A stretch of DNA of 64,000 bases from Eutreptiella sp. 'Long Island Sound 2002'. Lineage: Eukaryota; Euglenozoa; Euglenophyceae; Eutreptiales; Eutreptiaceae. Below the pieces are notes generated by a model. The model ran no database searches, had not been told where the DNA came from, and worked only from the letters and a program-made list of their open reading frames with translations. The translations under genes and the position numbers were made by a program. The stretch spans positions 157,422,283 to 157,486,282 of the forward strand of contig OZ038381.1 in the NCBI GenBank assembly GCA_964036045.1. The letters are read 5' to 3'. Below, piece after piece: positions 10,401 to 20,602 of this stretch. Positions within the stretch are counted from its first letter, which is position 1. Every line of letters begins with the position of its first letter.

Positions 10401-12046
10401 GCCAACGCCGAACATGGACCGCGAGGGAGAAGGAGACGTACGCCATTGTATGTGCGCTCAGGAAGTGGTCTGGCCACATCGAACTGCAGCCGGTGGTGGT
10501 TTGCACGGACCACCAGTCCCTACAGAGCTGGCACAAGGAGCATGTCGACACCCCCTCAGGACCAGCGGCAAGGAGGGCCCGATGGCACGAGACGTTCGCC
10601 AAGTTCGACCTCAGCGTCGTATACGTCCCGGGGAAGGACAACACTGTGGCAGATTGCCTCAGTCGCTGGGCCTACCCCGCGGGCAAGGCGTGGATGGACA
10701 TATCCAGCCATGGCGACGCCGAGGAGACCGAGGAGGCCAAGCGCATCATCGAGATGGAGAAGGTCATGGAGCAAGAGGGAGTCAAGTGTTTTGTGGTGAT
10801 GGCAAACCGTACAGACCTGGCCAAGTTCCGGGGCGCCCGAGTCCAGGCCATTCGAGAGGAAACACTCGAGCAATGGATGGTGGCCCCTGTAGAGCTAGTC
10901 AGGTCGGTGCTCACAGAGGACTGGTCGGATGACTATGCGGCATCCGAGCACTGGAGCAGGTACTGGAACGCCGTGAGCGCCCCGTCGGACGACGAATGGC
11001 CCGAGGGCTTGACCGAGGATGGCGACAAGTTGTTCCTCAAGGACAAGCTGCTGGTGCCCGAGAACCGAGTGGAGGAGCTCATTGACCATTGGCACAACGC
11101 CCAGCTCATGCATCCTGGCCGAGACAAGATGCAGCAGGACCTGGAGTGGCGTTTCAAGTTCCCTCCGGGGTACTACGCCATCCTGGACAGGTACTGCAGC
11201 GACTGTGCCGTGTGTCGGGCCACGAAGAGCCCCAACCACTCCACAGCGGGCAACCCGGTGTACACGGCTATACCGGAGGCCCCTATGCGGTCCGTGGCCA
11301 TGGATGTATTCGCCATGCCTGAGGTCACCGTGGAAGGAGAGACCTACGACTGTGTCATCCTGGCGGTGGACAGGCACAGTGGGTATATCGTGGCGGTTCC
11401 TGGCAAGAAGTCCAAGAAGAAGGACAAGAAGGACAAGCATGGAGTGGGGCTGCAGGCCAAGACCGTCGCTAATGCCATGATCCGGCATTGGCTGACGATT
11501 TTTGATGTCCCAGCTGTCATCTGCAGCGATCGGGGCAGTCGATTCGTGGGGACGTGGTTCAAGACGATGTGCAAGCACATGGGGATTCGGCATGCCAAGA
11601 CCGTGGCATACCACAGCCGGTCGAATGGCCGGGCTGAGGTGGCCGGGCGGCAGATGTTCGAGAAGTTCCGCCAGCTACACATCGACGAACCGGGCCGGAA
11701 TTGGTATAATTCGCTGTGGAGAGTACCCCGAGCGTATCACGACCTTCCAGGACCCACTGGACTGTCGCCCCATCGCATCCTGTTCCTACGGGATCGAGTG
11801 TCACGCACTCTCCCGTGGATGAACCATGGCAAAGTGGCCCGGGATGCAAACGCCATGATGGCTGAGGCGGACGACACGGCGGCCAAGGTGTGCAAGGCAC
11901 TTCAGGACAGCATGACAAGAGGGCCAAGTACTTCAAGCAGGGAAAGGTCCAGAAGTATGCTCTCCAAGACACCGTGTGGGTGGAGCGGCACCACAAGGAT
12001 GTCCTGTCCAGGCATCGGCAGGCATCTTGGTATGTGCCGGGGGTAA
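7382..12046 (+). CDS. pol: Pol polyprotein: protease, RT, RNase H, integrase
   Basis: Open from the codon after the gag UAG; the first non-AUG candidate in-frame start is GTG at 7463. Counting from 7382: aspartic protease with VDTGA at about residue 135; a segment with DVFAS and many Trp/His residues (about 285-410) between protease and RT; reverse transcriptase with VDYRGLN (713) and catalytic FVDD (809, usually YVDD in this order); RNase H with TDAS (975) and TDHQSL; integrase with HNAQLMH and CAVC zinc residues, then catalytic D1308, D1383 and E1419, the last two separated by 35 residues (D,D-35-E). Together these copy element RNA to DNA and insert it. The frame ends early in an unrelated tail after the integrase core because of a single-base shift near 11910; the proper C terminus continues in the next entry. 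Confidence 0.95.
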   Translation, partial: RSPHGSGTSEVSPPEISGISEKAKAHRVPKKAPEEPKPLSFATPNPWSALPREVHVGTGHGKKEGATTESPVDGQEQPKIYTIRDHTLEVLMHPDVLELHAVRVVHTPHGDERQLHLKVRVWCGREEKVVDVLVDTGAQVSLVRRGLFKEEFLQPSRRPVRLKVANGEIMGGGTHEATISMEFWEHERLNRPDQAKRSTLSGNFYVADITDWDMIMGYDFMVANAIGALPHRATLVREDDECLTWLSTDYACGSSQWNAEEEDRIVQAVQAVGAKSRGDRGVQLTEYGMAPQVYDRMIQTLGAEAPETDVFASRDAPLLRKCRRHWHRGDSAWHRHWGLKEWGPMYWHGSLENTRRTVEKIIADRAKGILVITGIGSTPCPLEGLKSTLDSITLNEMSFGPEEELFIDAKGVSMPSPGQAWGTKAFLVNGAQAQPTGDEAFIRRVEAVPMKVMFEPKEGTDQPIDGIDVLSHAEIDDVVNYMRMGMHDRVAAKKRRAMVTSPHWWDDKMLVTGKYEKDEFVARVMDHIADQYDGPVGSDPPTWGFPRVGTGSDEHQTEAANFRRLSVGIATHDDEDGMSDEEKSESDPEEAYTAVRSVVSIPKQAAEEAQENPKVAELKERLIKAYPRLFSGVANKNPPDRGRFGTAKIKLKPNPKIYRHREYQLQGDRAEAMKKLLAEFIERGWIEPSDSEWASPAFIVPKKEKGEWRLVVDYRGLNEQTEHDSYSLPLIDSILQKQQKKRIFTVLDLKHGYHQMPLHPDSRPCTAMSTPLGPMQWKVVPMGAKNGNAAFQRMMEDLLGPVRDCADPFVDDIIIGSGTENMTEDELIDAHEKDLRRVLSELDKHNMVCKPTKASLFVKEVEFAGHVVGHGQRRPMPGKLASLHHWEKPQTISELRSFMGFCNYYSGYVRMYAELSGPLHKMLQVGKFDGRKGSKKKLAWTPEAEDAFNSLKERLLGHLGLFLVDPDKGFVLRTDASDYAVGAVLEQVRDDGTHVPVAFWSRILAEGQRRTWTAREKETYAIVCALRKWSGHIELQPVVVCTDHQSLQSWHKEHVDTPSGPAARRARWHETFAKFDLSVVYVPGKDNTVADCLSRWAYPAGKAWMDISSHGDAEETEEAKRIIEMEKVMEQEGVKCFVVMANRTDLAKFRGARVQAIREETLEQWMVAPVELVRSVLTEDWSDDYAASEHWSRYWNAVSAPSDDEWPEGLTEDGDKLFLKDKLLVPENRVEELIDHWHNAQLMHPGRDKMQQDLEWRFKFPPGYYAILDRYCSDCAVCRATKSPNHSTAGNPVYTAIPEAPMRSVAMDVFAMPEVTVEGETYDCVILAVDRHSGYIVAVPGKKSKKKDKKDKHGVGLQAKTVANAMIRHWLTIFDVPAVICSDRGSRFVGTWFKTMCKHMGIRHAKTVAYHSRSNGRAEVAGRQMFEKFRQLHIDEPGRNWYNSLWRVPRAYHDLPGPTGLSPHRILFLRDRVSRTLPWMNHGKVARDANAMMAEADDTAAKVCKALQDSMTRGPSTSSRERSRSMLSKTPCGWSGTTRMSCPGIGRHLGMCRG

Positions 12047-12294
12047 TCGTGCGGAAGGTCGGGCAGGACGTGTACGCGGTTCGTGTGGGGGATAACAAGA
12101 TCCTGGACCGCGACCACACCCAGCTTCGTCCCCGAGCACCAGACCCCAGCGGACGTCCCGTCACCTTCGAGTTCACGGCCGGCGATGTGGACTCGGACGA
12201 CGAGGGTGAGGACGACGATTTCACCGCGGAGAAGATCCTGGCGGACAAGCCGGACCCGGGGACGCCTGGGGGAAGGCTTTATAAAGTCCGATGA
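11911..12294 (+). CDS. integrase C-terminal domain, frameshifted part of pol
   Basis: From about 11910 the integrase resumes in the -1 frame: RAKYFKQGKVQKYALQDTVW, then WYVPGVIVRKVG and DRDHTQLRPR. These match the GPY/F-type module that follows the integrase core in many Ty3/gypsy elements. An acidic tail leads to a TGA at 12292-12294. No chromodomain is seen. No clear slippery heptamer lies at the junction (CAGGACAGCATGACAAG), so loss of one base in this copy is more likely than programmed frameshifting. Confidence 0.75.
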   Translation, partial: HDKRAKYFKQGKVQKYALQDTVWVERHHKDVLSRHRQASWYVPGVIVRKVGQDVYAVRVGDNKILDRDHTQLRPRAPDPSGRPVTFEFTAGDVDSDDEGEDDDFTAEKILADKPDPGTPGGRLYKVR

Positions 12295-12840
12295 AAGGGA
12301 TTCGCCGCCTCCAGAGACTCGTGGGAACCTCCGAGCAGTTTTGTGCCGAGGTATACCACGGTCTGGATGGACTACCTAAAGAAAAAGAACATTTCTTTGG
12401 ATGTCAAGGACATATTGGTCCATTTGGTTGCTGCTGTAGCACCGTAATGGATCCCCCTTGGCATTTTGTTTGTTTCTGTGAATGGGGAGACAAGTGAGGG
12501 CGTTCATCCGGGGATTTTTCGGCCTTGATTGGCCATATACCCCCTTCACTCGATCTCCACATATATATTGCATTGTGGTATACTTATTTAGGTCGACCGA
12601 CGACGTTTTTCTATCTTTGATCCCCTTGGTCCATGTTGTAGATCAAGAGGAGACCGGATATGGCGTAGGGCGCTGATTATCAATGTCCTCACCCCTCCCT
12701 TGGGGCATGGGGGACGCCTACGACGTGTGTGGGGCCTCCATGTGTCCTTGGGGCATGGAGGGGGGGGTTGGAGCCCATTGGGGTCCTCCCGTCCTCTCTT
12801 CATTTGTTTCCGAGCGGATACAACGCTCTGAGAAGGGGTC
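12295..12840 (+). other. 3' untranslated part of element with polypurine tract
   Basis: No open frame of note. GAGAAGGGG (12830-12838) lies just before the right LTR (12841) and is the likely polypurine tract priming plus-strand synthesis. G-runs occur near 12755. Confidence 0.65.
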
Positions 12841-15195
12841 TGAAGCCGGTTCGGACCCCCGTGGCCATCTTGGGGTCACTTGGGGTGTGTATCTATGTGC
12901 CGGCAAGCCGCCATTGGCTGATATCATACTCTCCCATCCACCTGAACTAACCCGATGTGATAGTGTGATAGGTTTGGCCATTCCGGCTATGAGCGGTCAC
13001 AATCAGTACCGAGGCGCCGCCAGCGGAGATTTATATATCAGAATATCAGGAATCAACAGGGTTTTATTATCATAATGTTTCCGTAATTTTTCAGCCTTTC
13101 GTTCTGATGGTCAATGTATCGGCGACGTCAGTTGGCTCGCGATTTTGCGTTAACCGATTGGTTAACTGTTATTTCCAGATATTTTGGCGGAAACGTTTCT
13201 GAAGGGTCAGATTTCATCTGTAAAGGGTTCGTTGCTTCCGCAATTTTCTAAATAAGCACTCGAAATTTTAATCAGAATTTTTCGTGATGTCGAAATCGGA
13301 TTTTCGACTTCGACATCGCCGCACTTGATTTGGACTTCTTCGAGTGGTCGTACGCCTTTCCCTATGCCCGAATCAGGTTTCCCTTATACTTGCCACCCAT
13401 TCGACTTGGAGATATAAGGGAAACAAAAGCGAATCGTGGGACCACTTTGAAGGATCATATCTACGCGCGAGTGTGAGGAACGAGAATAAGGAAGGTTGGG
13501 TTGCAAGCGCCTTGGTCTCAACTTAATTTAGGAAGCATCAAACGCCTTTGGTGTGTACACATGCCCGGTGTAGCAAGGAATAATGGTCAAGAGGGTATAA
13601 AGTGATATATAACTCTTGGACCGTGCAACCGAATATTTTAATGCGACTTTCGAGTGTACCGCATGAGTGTTGGGGTTGCATAGATATTTTCCTTGGGTTC
13701 CTACGTATTTTTAACGTGAAGTTATGCCCAAGGAGGGGCATGGCATATCATGGTGGGAGCCACTTTTGAGGGTATGTTTTATATGCATGGTATATGTCTT
13801 GATATGCTCACGCCCATGTTATACATCTTCGTGTGGCCGAAGAGATGGGGAGTCATACGGGACAAGGGTTTTGCCCATGTCCCAATTGTGGAATTCAAAG
13901 CGCTAGACCAAGTCTACCGCATATGTATTGCTCATGGTGTGTTTGGGAAAGAGATCCATGAGTGCACTCCCATTTTCATGGGGCATGTAGATATGGGTGG
14001 CGAAGGTATCTCCATGCGCCCGATTGGGGATCCAAGTGGGGGAATTGTTCGCAAATGGTTCCAATCATTTGTGTATTGAACCAGGAGCGGATATCATGGG
14101 TGAGCATGGAGATATAGTAACATGACAACTTGGTATTTGGACATATTTTCATGTTTTTGACCTCATTTTATGCTCATTTTTGTGTTTTATGTGCTCAACT
14201 GGTCGGCTAACAGCAAAGTGCCTAGAGATCCGTGAACTATGGTATGTTGCTTATACGTTGGCATATGCTTCGGTGTTGTACCTCACCATATGCCGGATCA
14301 CGTGGTCACTTTGGCTTGGCGCACGAGGCATCACAAAATTAGGTCTCAAACTCATGAGCTGACTTGTGAAGCATGCCATGTACATAACCGGAGGAGTTTC
14401 GGAGCCAATGATGGGATATTCTTGGGCATGGAGCTTTGGTCTATATCACCCTTGTATATTACTTTCCGGTTTGACACATGCATGGAGCATATGAACATTT
14501 GCCATATGCATTTTTGAGTATATAATTGATTTTTGGGCATAATGGTGTGATTTGCCTTATTTTGCCATGTTGTGAGGTCATCTTCATGGGGCAGTTCTCC
14601 AAGCCCATTCGACTCCAAGTCCAACCAAGGTTATGTCAGGGTAGGGCATGGTCCTGAGTGCCACTCTAGGCCATGACACGCCACCTCCCCTATTGGGCTA
14701 GGATATATAGGTTTGGGAGTGAACACATTTTTGGGGTTTATGTAGTGACTTGTGACACATGGCATTCAGCCATCTCATTTGACCGGGTTCAGGGCAATAT
14801 GTTGGTGAGTCAAGGGAAGGTCTTGAGTCCAGGGAATGAGGGGTTTATGGCTGTGAATGCGTATGTTTACCTCTTTCCTCCACTTTGCTTTATTTGTGTT
14901 CATATGCCAATTTCAGGGCTTTCTTCCTTGGTGCAATTCTTGTACATGCCCGCCATCGTGAGACAATCGATGTGCTGAACGAAAGCCCGCAGCCTGATTT
15001 GGATTGTGAATTGGGTTATTGCTGTATTTGTGGGATCTGGTTGCCATTCAGGGTTGAAGGAGGATTTTATTTTCTATATTTTTGGATTTGGAATCTTGGA
15101 TTTTGAGCAATGCAATCGTTGATCAGGAGCAAATCGGCAGGGGTTACAGGCGGAAGGGGCACAGCGGGGGCCGGTCCTGGTAGGGACCTTCTTTA
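12841..15195 (+). repeat. 3' LTR (2355 bp)
   Basis: Near-identical partner of 2001-4356. Differences seen include a missing T near 13127 (GCGACGTCAG against GCGACTGTCAG), A/G near 13206, T/A near 13732, C/T near 13853, C/G near 13982, T/A near 14119, C/T near 14463, C/T near 14879 and C/T near 15094. It ends CTTTA and is followed by the ATCT target copy. Confidence 0.96.
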
Positions 15196-15199
15196 ATCT

Positions 15200-17671
15200 G
15201 ACCGATCTGCTTAAGAGGTCATATCTGCTTCACCATCCCCACTTGGCAAACATTGGTGCGATTCCTGGTACTTGCACGGTAAGTAGAGCTGTTAATAATA
15301 ATGTTAGTGTTATGCACTTTTTTTGCTTATGCGCGACAGCGCGCTGGTAGATGCGGCGGCTGGGAGAGGGCCCCGGCCGCCACGGACCACTGAACCATCT
15401 GTATAGAAGTGCGTACCCCCTCCTGGAGCAAGTGGGGTACATTTTTTGGGTCTGAAAGGCAACGAAAATATGCAACAGACTCGGAATCCAAATCCGCACA
15501 AACTGATGTGACGGGAAAATCGTAAAATTGCTACTAAAAAATCGACTTTTTAGCAGGAGGCAAATTCCGACTATGGCGCCGGTCGAACTGTCGATATTTT
15601 TCGAACCGTCGAAAATTGAATCTCATTGTCCGAATTTGAACATAATTAATTTGACATAAGCAATAATTGATTCCTTATTGACATCTTCACAACTGATGAG
15701 CAACATGTATTCGTTGGTTTCAGCTTTAGAGTTAAGAAAAAATCAACTCATCGGTTCCAATCTTGTAGAAACGGAAAAAATTTCCGAAGATGGAAAATGT
15801 TGCACGAAGGGTATGAAATTTCTTGTTATTCATTCAATCGGTTTGTTATGGTAGTTTCGCATGGCGGTTGTGCGATGCACTGAGCACTTTGGAATGCAAA
15901 AGCAAGCCTTTGCATGGTTTTGGATTCCGCACATTGCCAAAGTACAAATGATGTCACCTTTAGCATTGTTTTGCGACATCGAAGTGTGTTACAACATTCT
16001 TAAAATTTTTCGTACCATTGTACATTGTAATGTAAAGGTGCAAAAGGCTAGAAGTTGTCCAGTAATCGTAGTTCCGCTCCGAGCAATCAAATATTCTTCA
16101 TTCAGGCATTCAGGTGCAAGTATAACAAAGCCACTAGAGGAAAAACTATCGAACATCGAAGCCATCGAGCAGCAAGGAGAACAATCAAGGATAGATCTGT
16201 GTTTTAGGAACCTTTTGTTAGAAAAAAAGTGAAACGCTCGAAATCTTGGTTAAAATGATATTATGTCTTTGTTTATGTTTCCATTACCTTTTTGTATGTG
16301 CACTAGCTGTCTCAAACAACCTACTATCGCATGCAAAGCTATGATATGTGACTTGGGCACAGAAAAATAAATATTGTAGGCGGAAATATCCAAAGTTGGA
16401 AAAGTAGGTCGCCAAAGACCGTTTTTAGGACAATGTTTGTTGTTTCTGGATTTCATGCTCAAAAAGTAGACTCAATGCTTACCCATATGGCAGAGTTGAG
16501 AATGGAGACCTAGCCGATCGAAAATCTCTGCAAAGGAGCCGAAGACAATGCAAAGGTTAATTTGGTATTTTTAAACGTGCTTGTAGCAAAAAGCAAAGCA
16601 TTGGTGAAAATTACAAGTTTTCTTTGGCAACTACAGTGCTACAAATGTGGGTTTTCATCGAGGCTCGTATGTTTGTTACTAAACTCCTTCTTCAGCTAGC
16701 AAGGCAGCAGACACATATAGATAGCAAAGATGGAGCCGGTTGGGGGGGCGTAAAGAGCAATCGGTCACTACTACCATAATGCCGAGGGCAAATGAGTTGC
16801 GCTTCGCTGAAAAAATGCAGTTTCGCTGTTTTTTGTAGCCTTCAATCGGAAACATTGTGTCGAAACATGTTGTCTTTTCCACAGCAAAGTAAGGTACGTC
16901 ATTGTATCAAAGTGTGCAAAACGGAGTTACGAAACATTGCATTCAGATCGTTGAACTTCATGTTTGCCAAAGTAGGGTTGTTTTGAACAATTTTGAACCG
17001 CGAAACAGCTATTTTTGCAATATTTTTATCGTTTTTGCACATTTTGAGCCCAGAAGAGAGGCCTGTCTGAGACCAAACGATGAAAGGATATGCTAGGCTT
17101 GGTTGGGGGGGCGCGTAGCGTCCCGGCAACCAAGCCTAGCCATGTAACATGCATCAAACCTATCTTTTTTTCTTAGAATTGCTTAATGTATGAAGTAACC
17201 ATGCCTATACATATGTAAATAGGTCGCATACTTCAATGTTGCCTTCATTTTCTTCATCTTCTTCATCTAGATAAAATTTTTCATCCTTAGTGTCGGTTTT
17301 ACACTTTAAACAATCTTGCTGGCTAACTAGAGCCACATACATGCATAGAAAAAAATTGCTTCTATTCACGAAGGTTACAATTGTCTAGGGCTGCCTTTCT
17401 AATCTATGCTTCTGAGCTAGGACTCAGCTTTGATGCATTTGCCTGATTACGCTGGTAGGTAGGCTATACCTCGTTTAGATGGTGTTGCATGCATTGTGAG
17501 CATGGACTCTTTTTTTATAACTGTACCCCTAGGCTTAGCTACAAAATCCTTCATGGTTCCACCGAGAATGATTCGAGCCTGCTTCTCCCCTTCCGCCCTC
17601 CCTTGTTTGCCATTTTCAGCAGCGATCGCCGATCGGCGCCCATTTTCAGCAGCGATCGGCGCACCGGCCTG
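15200..17671. other. AT-rich intergenic block, no recognised gene
   Basis: Clearly more AT-rich than the neighbouring coding regions. The longest frame (15861-16232, 123 codons, +) has no family resemblance and AT-biased codons; it could be chance. A hairpin is annotated at 17092-17140. Confidence 0.5.
17092..17140. repeat. 14-bp inverted repeat (hairpin)
   Basis: GCTAGGCTTGGTTG and CAACCAAGCCTAGC are perfect reverse complements separated by 21 bp containing a G7 run. It may be a transposon end or a structured RNA element; nothing nearby decides. Confidence 0.7.
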
Positions 17672-17980
17672 GGAGAGTCGGCGGCTCCGCAACAAGTGCT
17701 TGGACAACAGCTTCTTATTGCCGGCTTGTTGCCGGCAGTTGGCGGTTAGCCCTGTCTTATCAAATCACTTCAGAAGATTTATTGGGTTTCGCTACGCCAA
17801 CTTCCGTGAAACTTTTATTATTATCTTTATGTCGTCGTCTTCCTCTTCCTGGACATGGGCCCATTTGGGGGCCGAAGATATCACGGTGCTGGATGCCGCC
17901 TGGAAGGCATTTATGGCCGATTTTCGTAAATTGTCAAGGCTGGTGCCTATTGAGCTCCGGCAGTCCAATATTTGTCCAAT

Positions 17981-18796
17981 ATGCTTAGAGTGCTAGCGAC
18001 TTATGATGGCAAGTGGTTTGTGCCCACCCGCCGAAAGGGGTGGGCGAATTTGCGGTGGGATCGAGTTATGTCTATCCCTTCTTTGCCCGATTTTTGTCCG
18101 CTAACCTTACTGAGATTGTATTTGCGTTTGACACCGGAGGGTGCTTCCCCGGAGGGCGTTGAGCCCAAGCGTGTGTTTTTGGCCGTTGTGCGGCCCTTTG
18201 GCGCTTTGTCGTCCGATAGAATTTCTGCAGTAACCAAGGAGTTGTTGGTGGCTGCAGGCATAGACATGGAGCTATTTGGCGCCCACACCACGAAGGCCGT
18301 GGGCCTCGCCCTACTTCGTGCGTTGGGCTTATCAGCCGAACAGGCTGCTGAAATTGGCAGTTGGGCCAATTTGCAGGCTTTTTCCCTTGCCTATTCTCGG
18401 GTAGGGGCAGCCGATGTGTTGTCGGATGCCTTGCAGCGCGTTAGTTATGTGCACACTCGTCCAAGCACTTGTTGCGGAGCCGCCGACTCTCCTCTTACTC
18501 CCTCTAGTAAGCATGCAGAGGGAGGAGGGGGAGAGGAGGTGGCGGAGCAACAAGGGGTTGGACCCACCACACCCGACCCTGATGTTGCTCCCGCGCTGCC
18601 TGTGCATCCGCCCAAGTCGCAGACCAGGTCCAAGGTTCCTACAATCAAAGGGTGGCGCTCGTCTCCTCGTTTTGTAAATCACTTAGGCAAGAGGCGTGCG
18701 CCTTCGCCAGCATTGTTGGAGGAGCGTCCACGGAAGGAGGCGCGCTCAACCTCCGGAAGAAAGTGTACTCAATTCCGGTTGGATGACTTACGGTGA
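17981..18796 (+). CDS. tyrosine recombinase C-terminal domain (DIRS-type), partial
   Basis: The first ATG is at 17981 and the stop is TGA. The pattern CPLTLLRLYLRLT, then AVTKELLVAAGIDMELFGAH, then GSWANLQAFSLAYSRV follows the C-terminal half of DIRS and Crypton tyrosine recombinases, which cut and rejoin DNA circles. AHTTKA stands where HxxR is usual, so a catalytic Arg is Lys, and the likely nucleophile Tyr is in FSLAY. The region expected to carry the first catalytic Arg is missing or in another frame (17829-17996, + strand), so the protein is probably inactive. The frame runs on through the internal complementary region, giving an artificial Gly/Glu-rich tail. Confidence 0.7.
   Translation: MLRVLATYDGKWFVPTRRKGWANLRWDRVMSIPSLPDFCPLTLLRLYLRLTPEGASPEGVEPKRVFLAVVRPFGALSSDRISAVTKELLVAAGIDMELFGAHTTKAVGLALLRALGLSAEQAAEIGSWANLQAFSLAYSRVGAADVLSDALQRVSYVHTRPSTCCGAADSPLTPSSKHAEGGGGEEVAEQQGVGPTTPDPDVAPALPVHPPKSQTRSKVPTIKGWRSSPRFVNHLGKRRAPSPALLEERPRKEARSTSGRKCTQFRLDDLR
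18459..18562. repeat. internal complementary region of DIRS-type element
   Basis: A composite of two blocks, each the exact reverse complement of an outer end of the element (17672-17705 and 18864-18933). In DIRS elements this junction templates joining of the ends during circle formation. Confidence 0.87.
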
Positions 18797-18933
18797 TTTG
18801 TTCCTTGGCTACCTGAACTGCCGTCTCCAAAAAACTTAACAAGCCGGCAATAAGAAGCTGTTGTCCAACCCCTTGTTGCTCCGCCACCTCCTCTCCCCCT
18901 CCTCCCTCTGCATGCTTACTAGAGGGAGTAAGA

Positions 18934-20602
18934 CAGTGCAGGGATCGGAGCGATCGCTGAGCACAGTTCTGCGCAGCAACAGACTTCAATTTGCGAATTT
19001 CGTGTTTTGGACTATTATTACATTGGGAATGGTATTTGGAGTCCACATGGGGCGCCGAAGGCGCCGAAGCAAAAATTGAGAAAAACATCCAATTACATTA
19101 TCCGAGACCCCCGTCCATTAAAAAATAACATTTTACATTATCCATTTTTCGGCCACATTATTCTGGAATCAGGCTGTTTTTAGGATCTGCAGACAATATT
19201 CATTGTGACAGGGTTGGCGAGTTATGGTCAGTAACCCTAACCCTATTCCCTCTGATAATGGGGTGAATCCTAGGCAGTCATGCGGTAAAGTACTTCGAAG
19301 TACTTCCCTACCACAGTGAACGGCTTGCTGGTGTCGATCGGTCAGCGTGGTTCGCAGCAAAGAAGATGGTTCTTTATTCAGGGTTGAAACACGCATTGCA
19401 GGTAACACGGTGTTCCCTTGGTCTCTTCTGTTGGAGTCACCAGGGCTGCCAACCACTCCAGCGAAAAAGTATGTGCCGCCACCTCTCGCTTTAGGAGAAT
19501 CTTGATGGTGGGAGTATTGCAAGACAGCCTATCTTTCTTTTTTGTTTGATGGTCATTAGTTGACCAACACCCCAACTAGGGGGGGGTTTGGTCACCATGC
19601 CGCGGGAAGAGAAATCAAAGGTATTGCCGACACGACCGATTGATAGTATGTACATCCAACTAAGACTGGTAGAGCTTGCTGCACGGATAATCGCACGCAC
19701 ACGTGTAGCACGTATACTATGGCATAATGCAAGGCATACATGTAGGAGAAGCGAGCAGGAACACATGTCTATGTGCACGCATACATTATCAATGAGACTC
19801 CATAGCCTAATGGACTTTCATCCATCTTGTTGAGTTGTGCCATCGTTGCTACCACGTGCATATAAGCAGACGATCCAGGCATTGTACACGAAAGGATACC
19901 CGGGGAGATGGTGGGAGGGGTCCTTCAAGACTAGTCTAATGAGGTTCGGTTTTCCGGAGCAGCACAAGCGACGGCTACATGCATGGGTACAGAACCGAGG
20001 ACATAGGGAGAGAGCAAACCACGGTAGGGCGCCGAGAGCTCCAGCCCTGAATGGTGCAACATAAACAGATGGGAGCGTGCCGTGTTCCACATGATGTGTC
20101 GTGTATACTACATACAGATGCACATGCACATGCACGAGATACATGCAATATGGAGACGAAAGCACACGTTACATTCATGCGCTTCCGCTTGGTTTGTATG
20201 TCACCTTGATAAGCCTCCGAGTTGCCTCGCTTTGCCGTGCCAACCATTGGGTGACTAGACAATTCACATTGAGCTGTAGATTGCCAAAAACGTCTTGATT
20301 GAAAACTCTCACACCTTAATCGCAATCAAATGGAAGAAATGCAATGCACACATGGAGTCCCTACCAAACATAAAATTTCTTCCTTTTTCTTCTTTGGCAC
20401 ACGTATCTCGCCAACCACGCCCAGCCGGGTAGGGGGAAGGAGGGGAGGTTCCGGCCGCGACTAGCCTTCGCTGTTAACAGCCCCCTCGCACTCGCAATTG
20501 CCATGGTGCGGCGTCAAAGATATGTTTGCACAATGGTGATGCAGACGAGACGGACGAGACGAACATCTTTCCAGTAGCCTTGGCCTGGCACGCCTCACAA
20601 GG
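18934..20602. other. intergenic, no recognised gene
   Basis: Short frames only. An alternating run of purine/pyrimidine CA-rich words (ACATGCACATGCACG) occurs near 20110. The 5' region of the kinesin gene presumably lies within the last few hundred bases; I cannot identify a promoter. Confidence 0.4.

Larger units (their letters stand above)
2001..15195 (+). mobile_element. LTR retrotransposon, Ty3/gypsy type, nearly complete
   Basis: A 13.2-kb element bounded by two long direct repeats (2001-4356 and 12841-15195) that differ at roughly nine substitutions and one 1-bp indel, so the insertion is young. It is flanked by ATCT on both sides. A primer-binding site follows the left LTR directly and a purine run precedes the right LTR. 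The domain order gag, protease, reverse transcriptase, RNase H, integrase places it in the Ty3/gypsy order, not Ty1/copia. The LTRs begin TG but end TA, not the usual CA. Gag and pol share a frame separated by one UAG, and a single-base shift interrupts the integrase C terminus. Confidence 0.96.
17672..18933 (+). mobile_element. miniature DIRS-type retroelement (ITRs + internal complementary region)
   Basis: 31-bp inverted terminal repeats (17700-17730 and 18838-18868) are perfect. Outside each is an extension: 17672-17705 on the left and 18864-18933 on the right. An internal block at 18459-18562 is the reverse complement of both extensions joined end to end: 18459-18492 matches the left (34 bp) and 18493-18562 the right (70 bp). 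This is the inverted-repeat plus internal-complementary-region plan of DIRS elements, which replicate through a circle. Only a tyrosine-recombinase fragment lies inside; there is no room for gag, RT or RNase H, so this is an internally deleted, non-autonomous copy at 1.26 kb. Confidence 0.87.

Noticed and set aside
10895-11614. 239-codon minus-strand frame
   Set aside because: Antisense to the integrase part of pol.
17669-18935. Crypton or simple TIR DNA transposon
   Set aside because: The internal block complementary to both outer ends is specific to DIRS-type elements and is not expected of Cryptons or TIR transposons.
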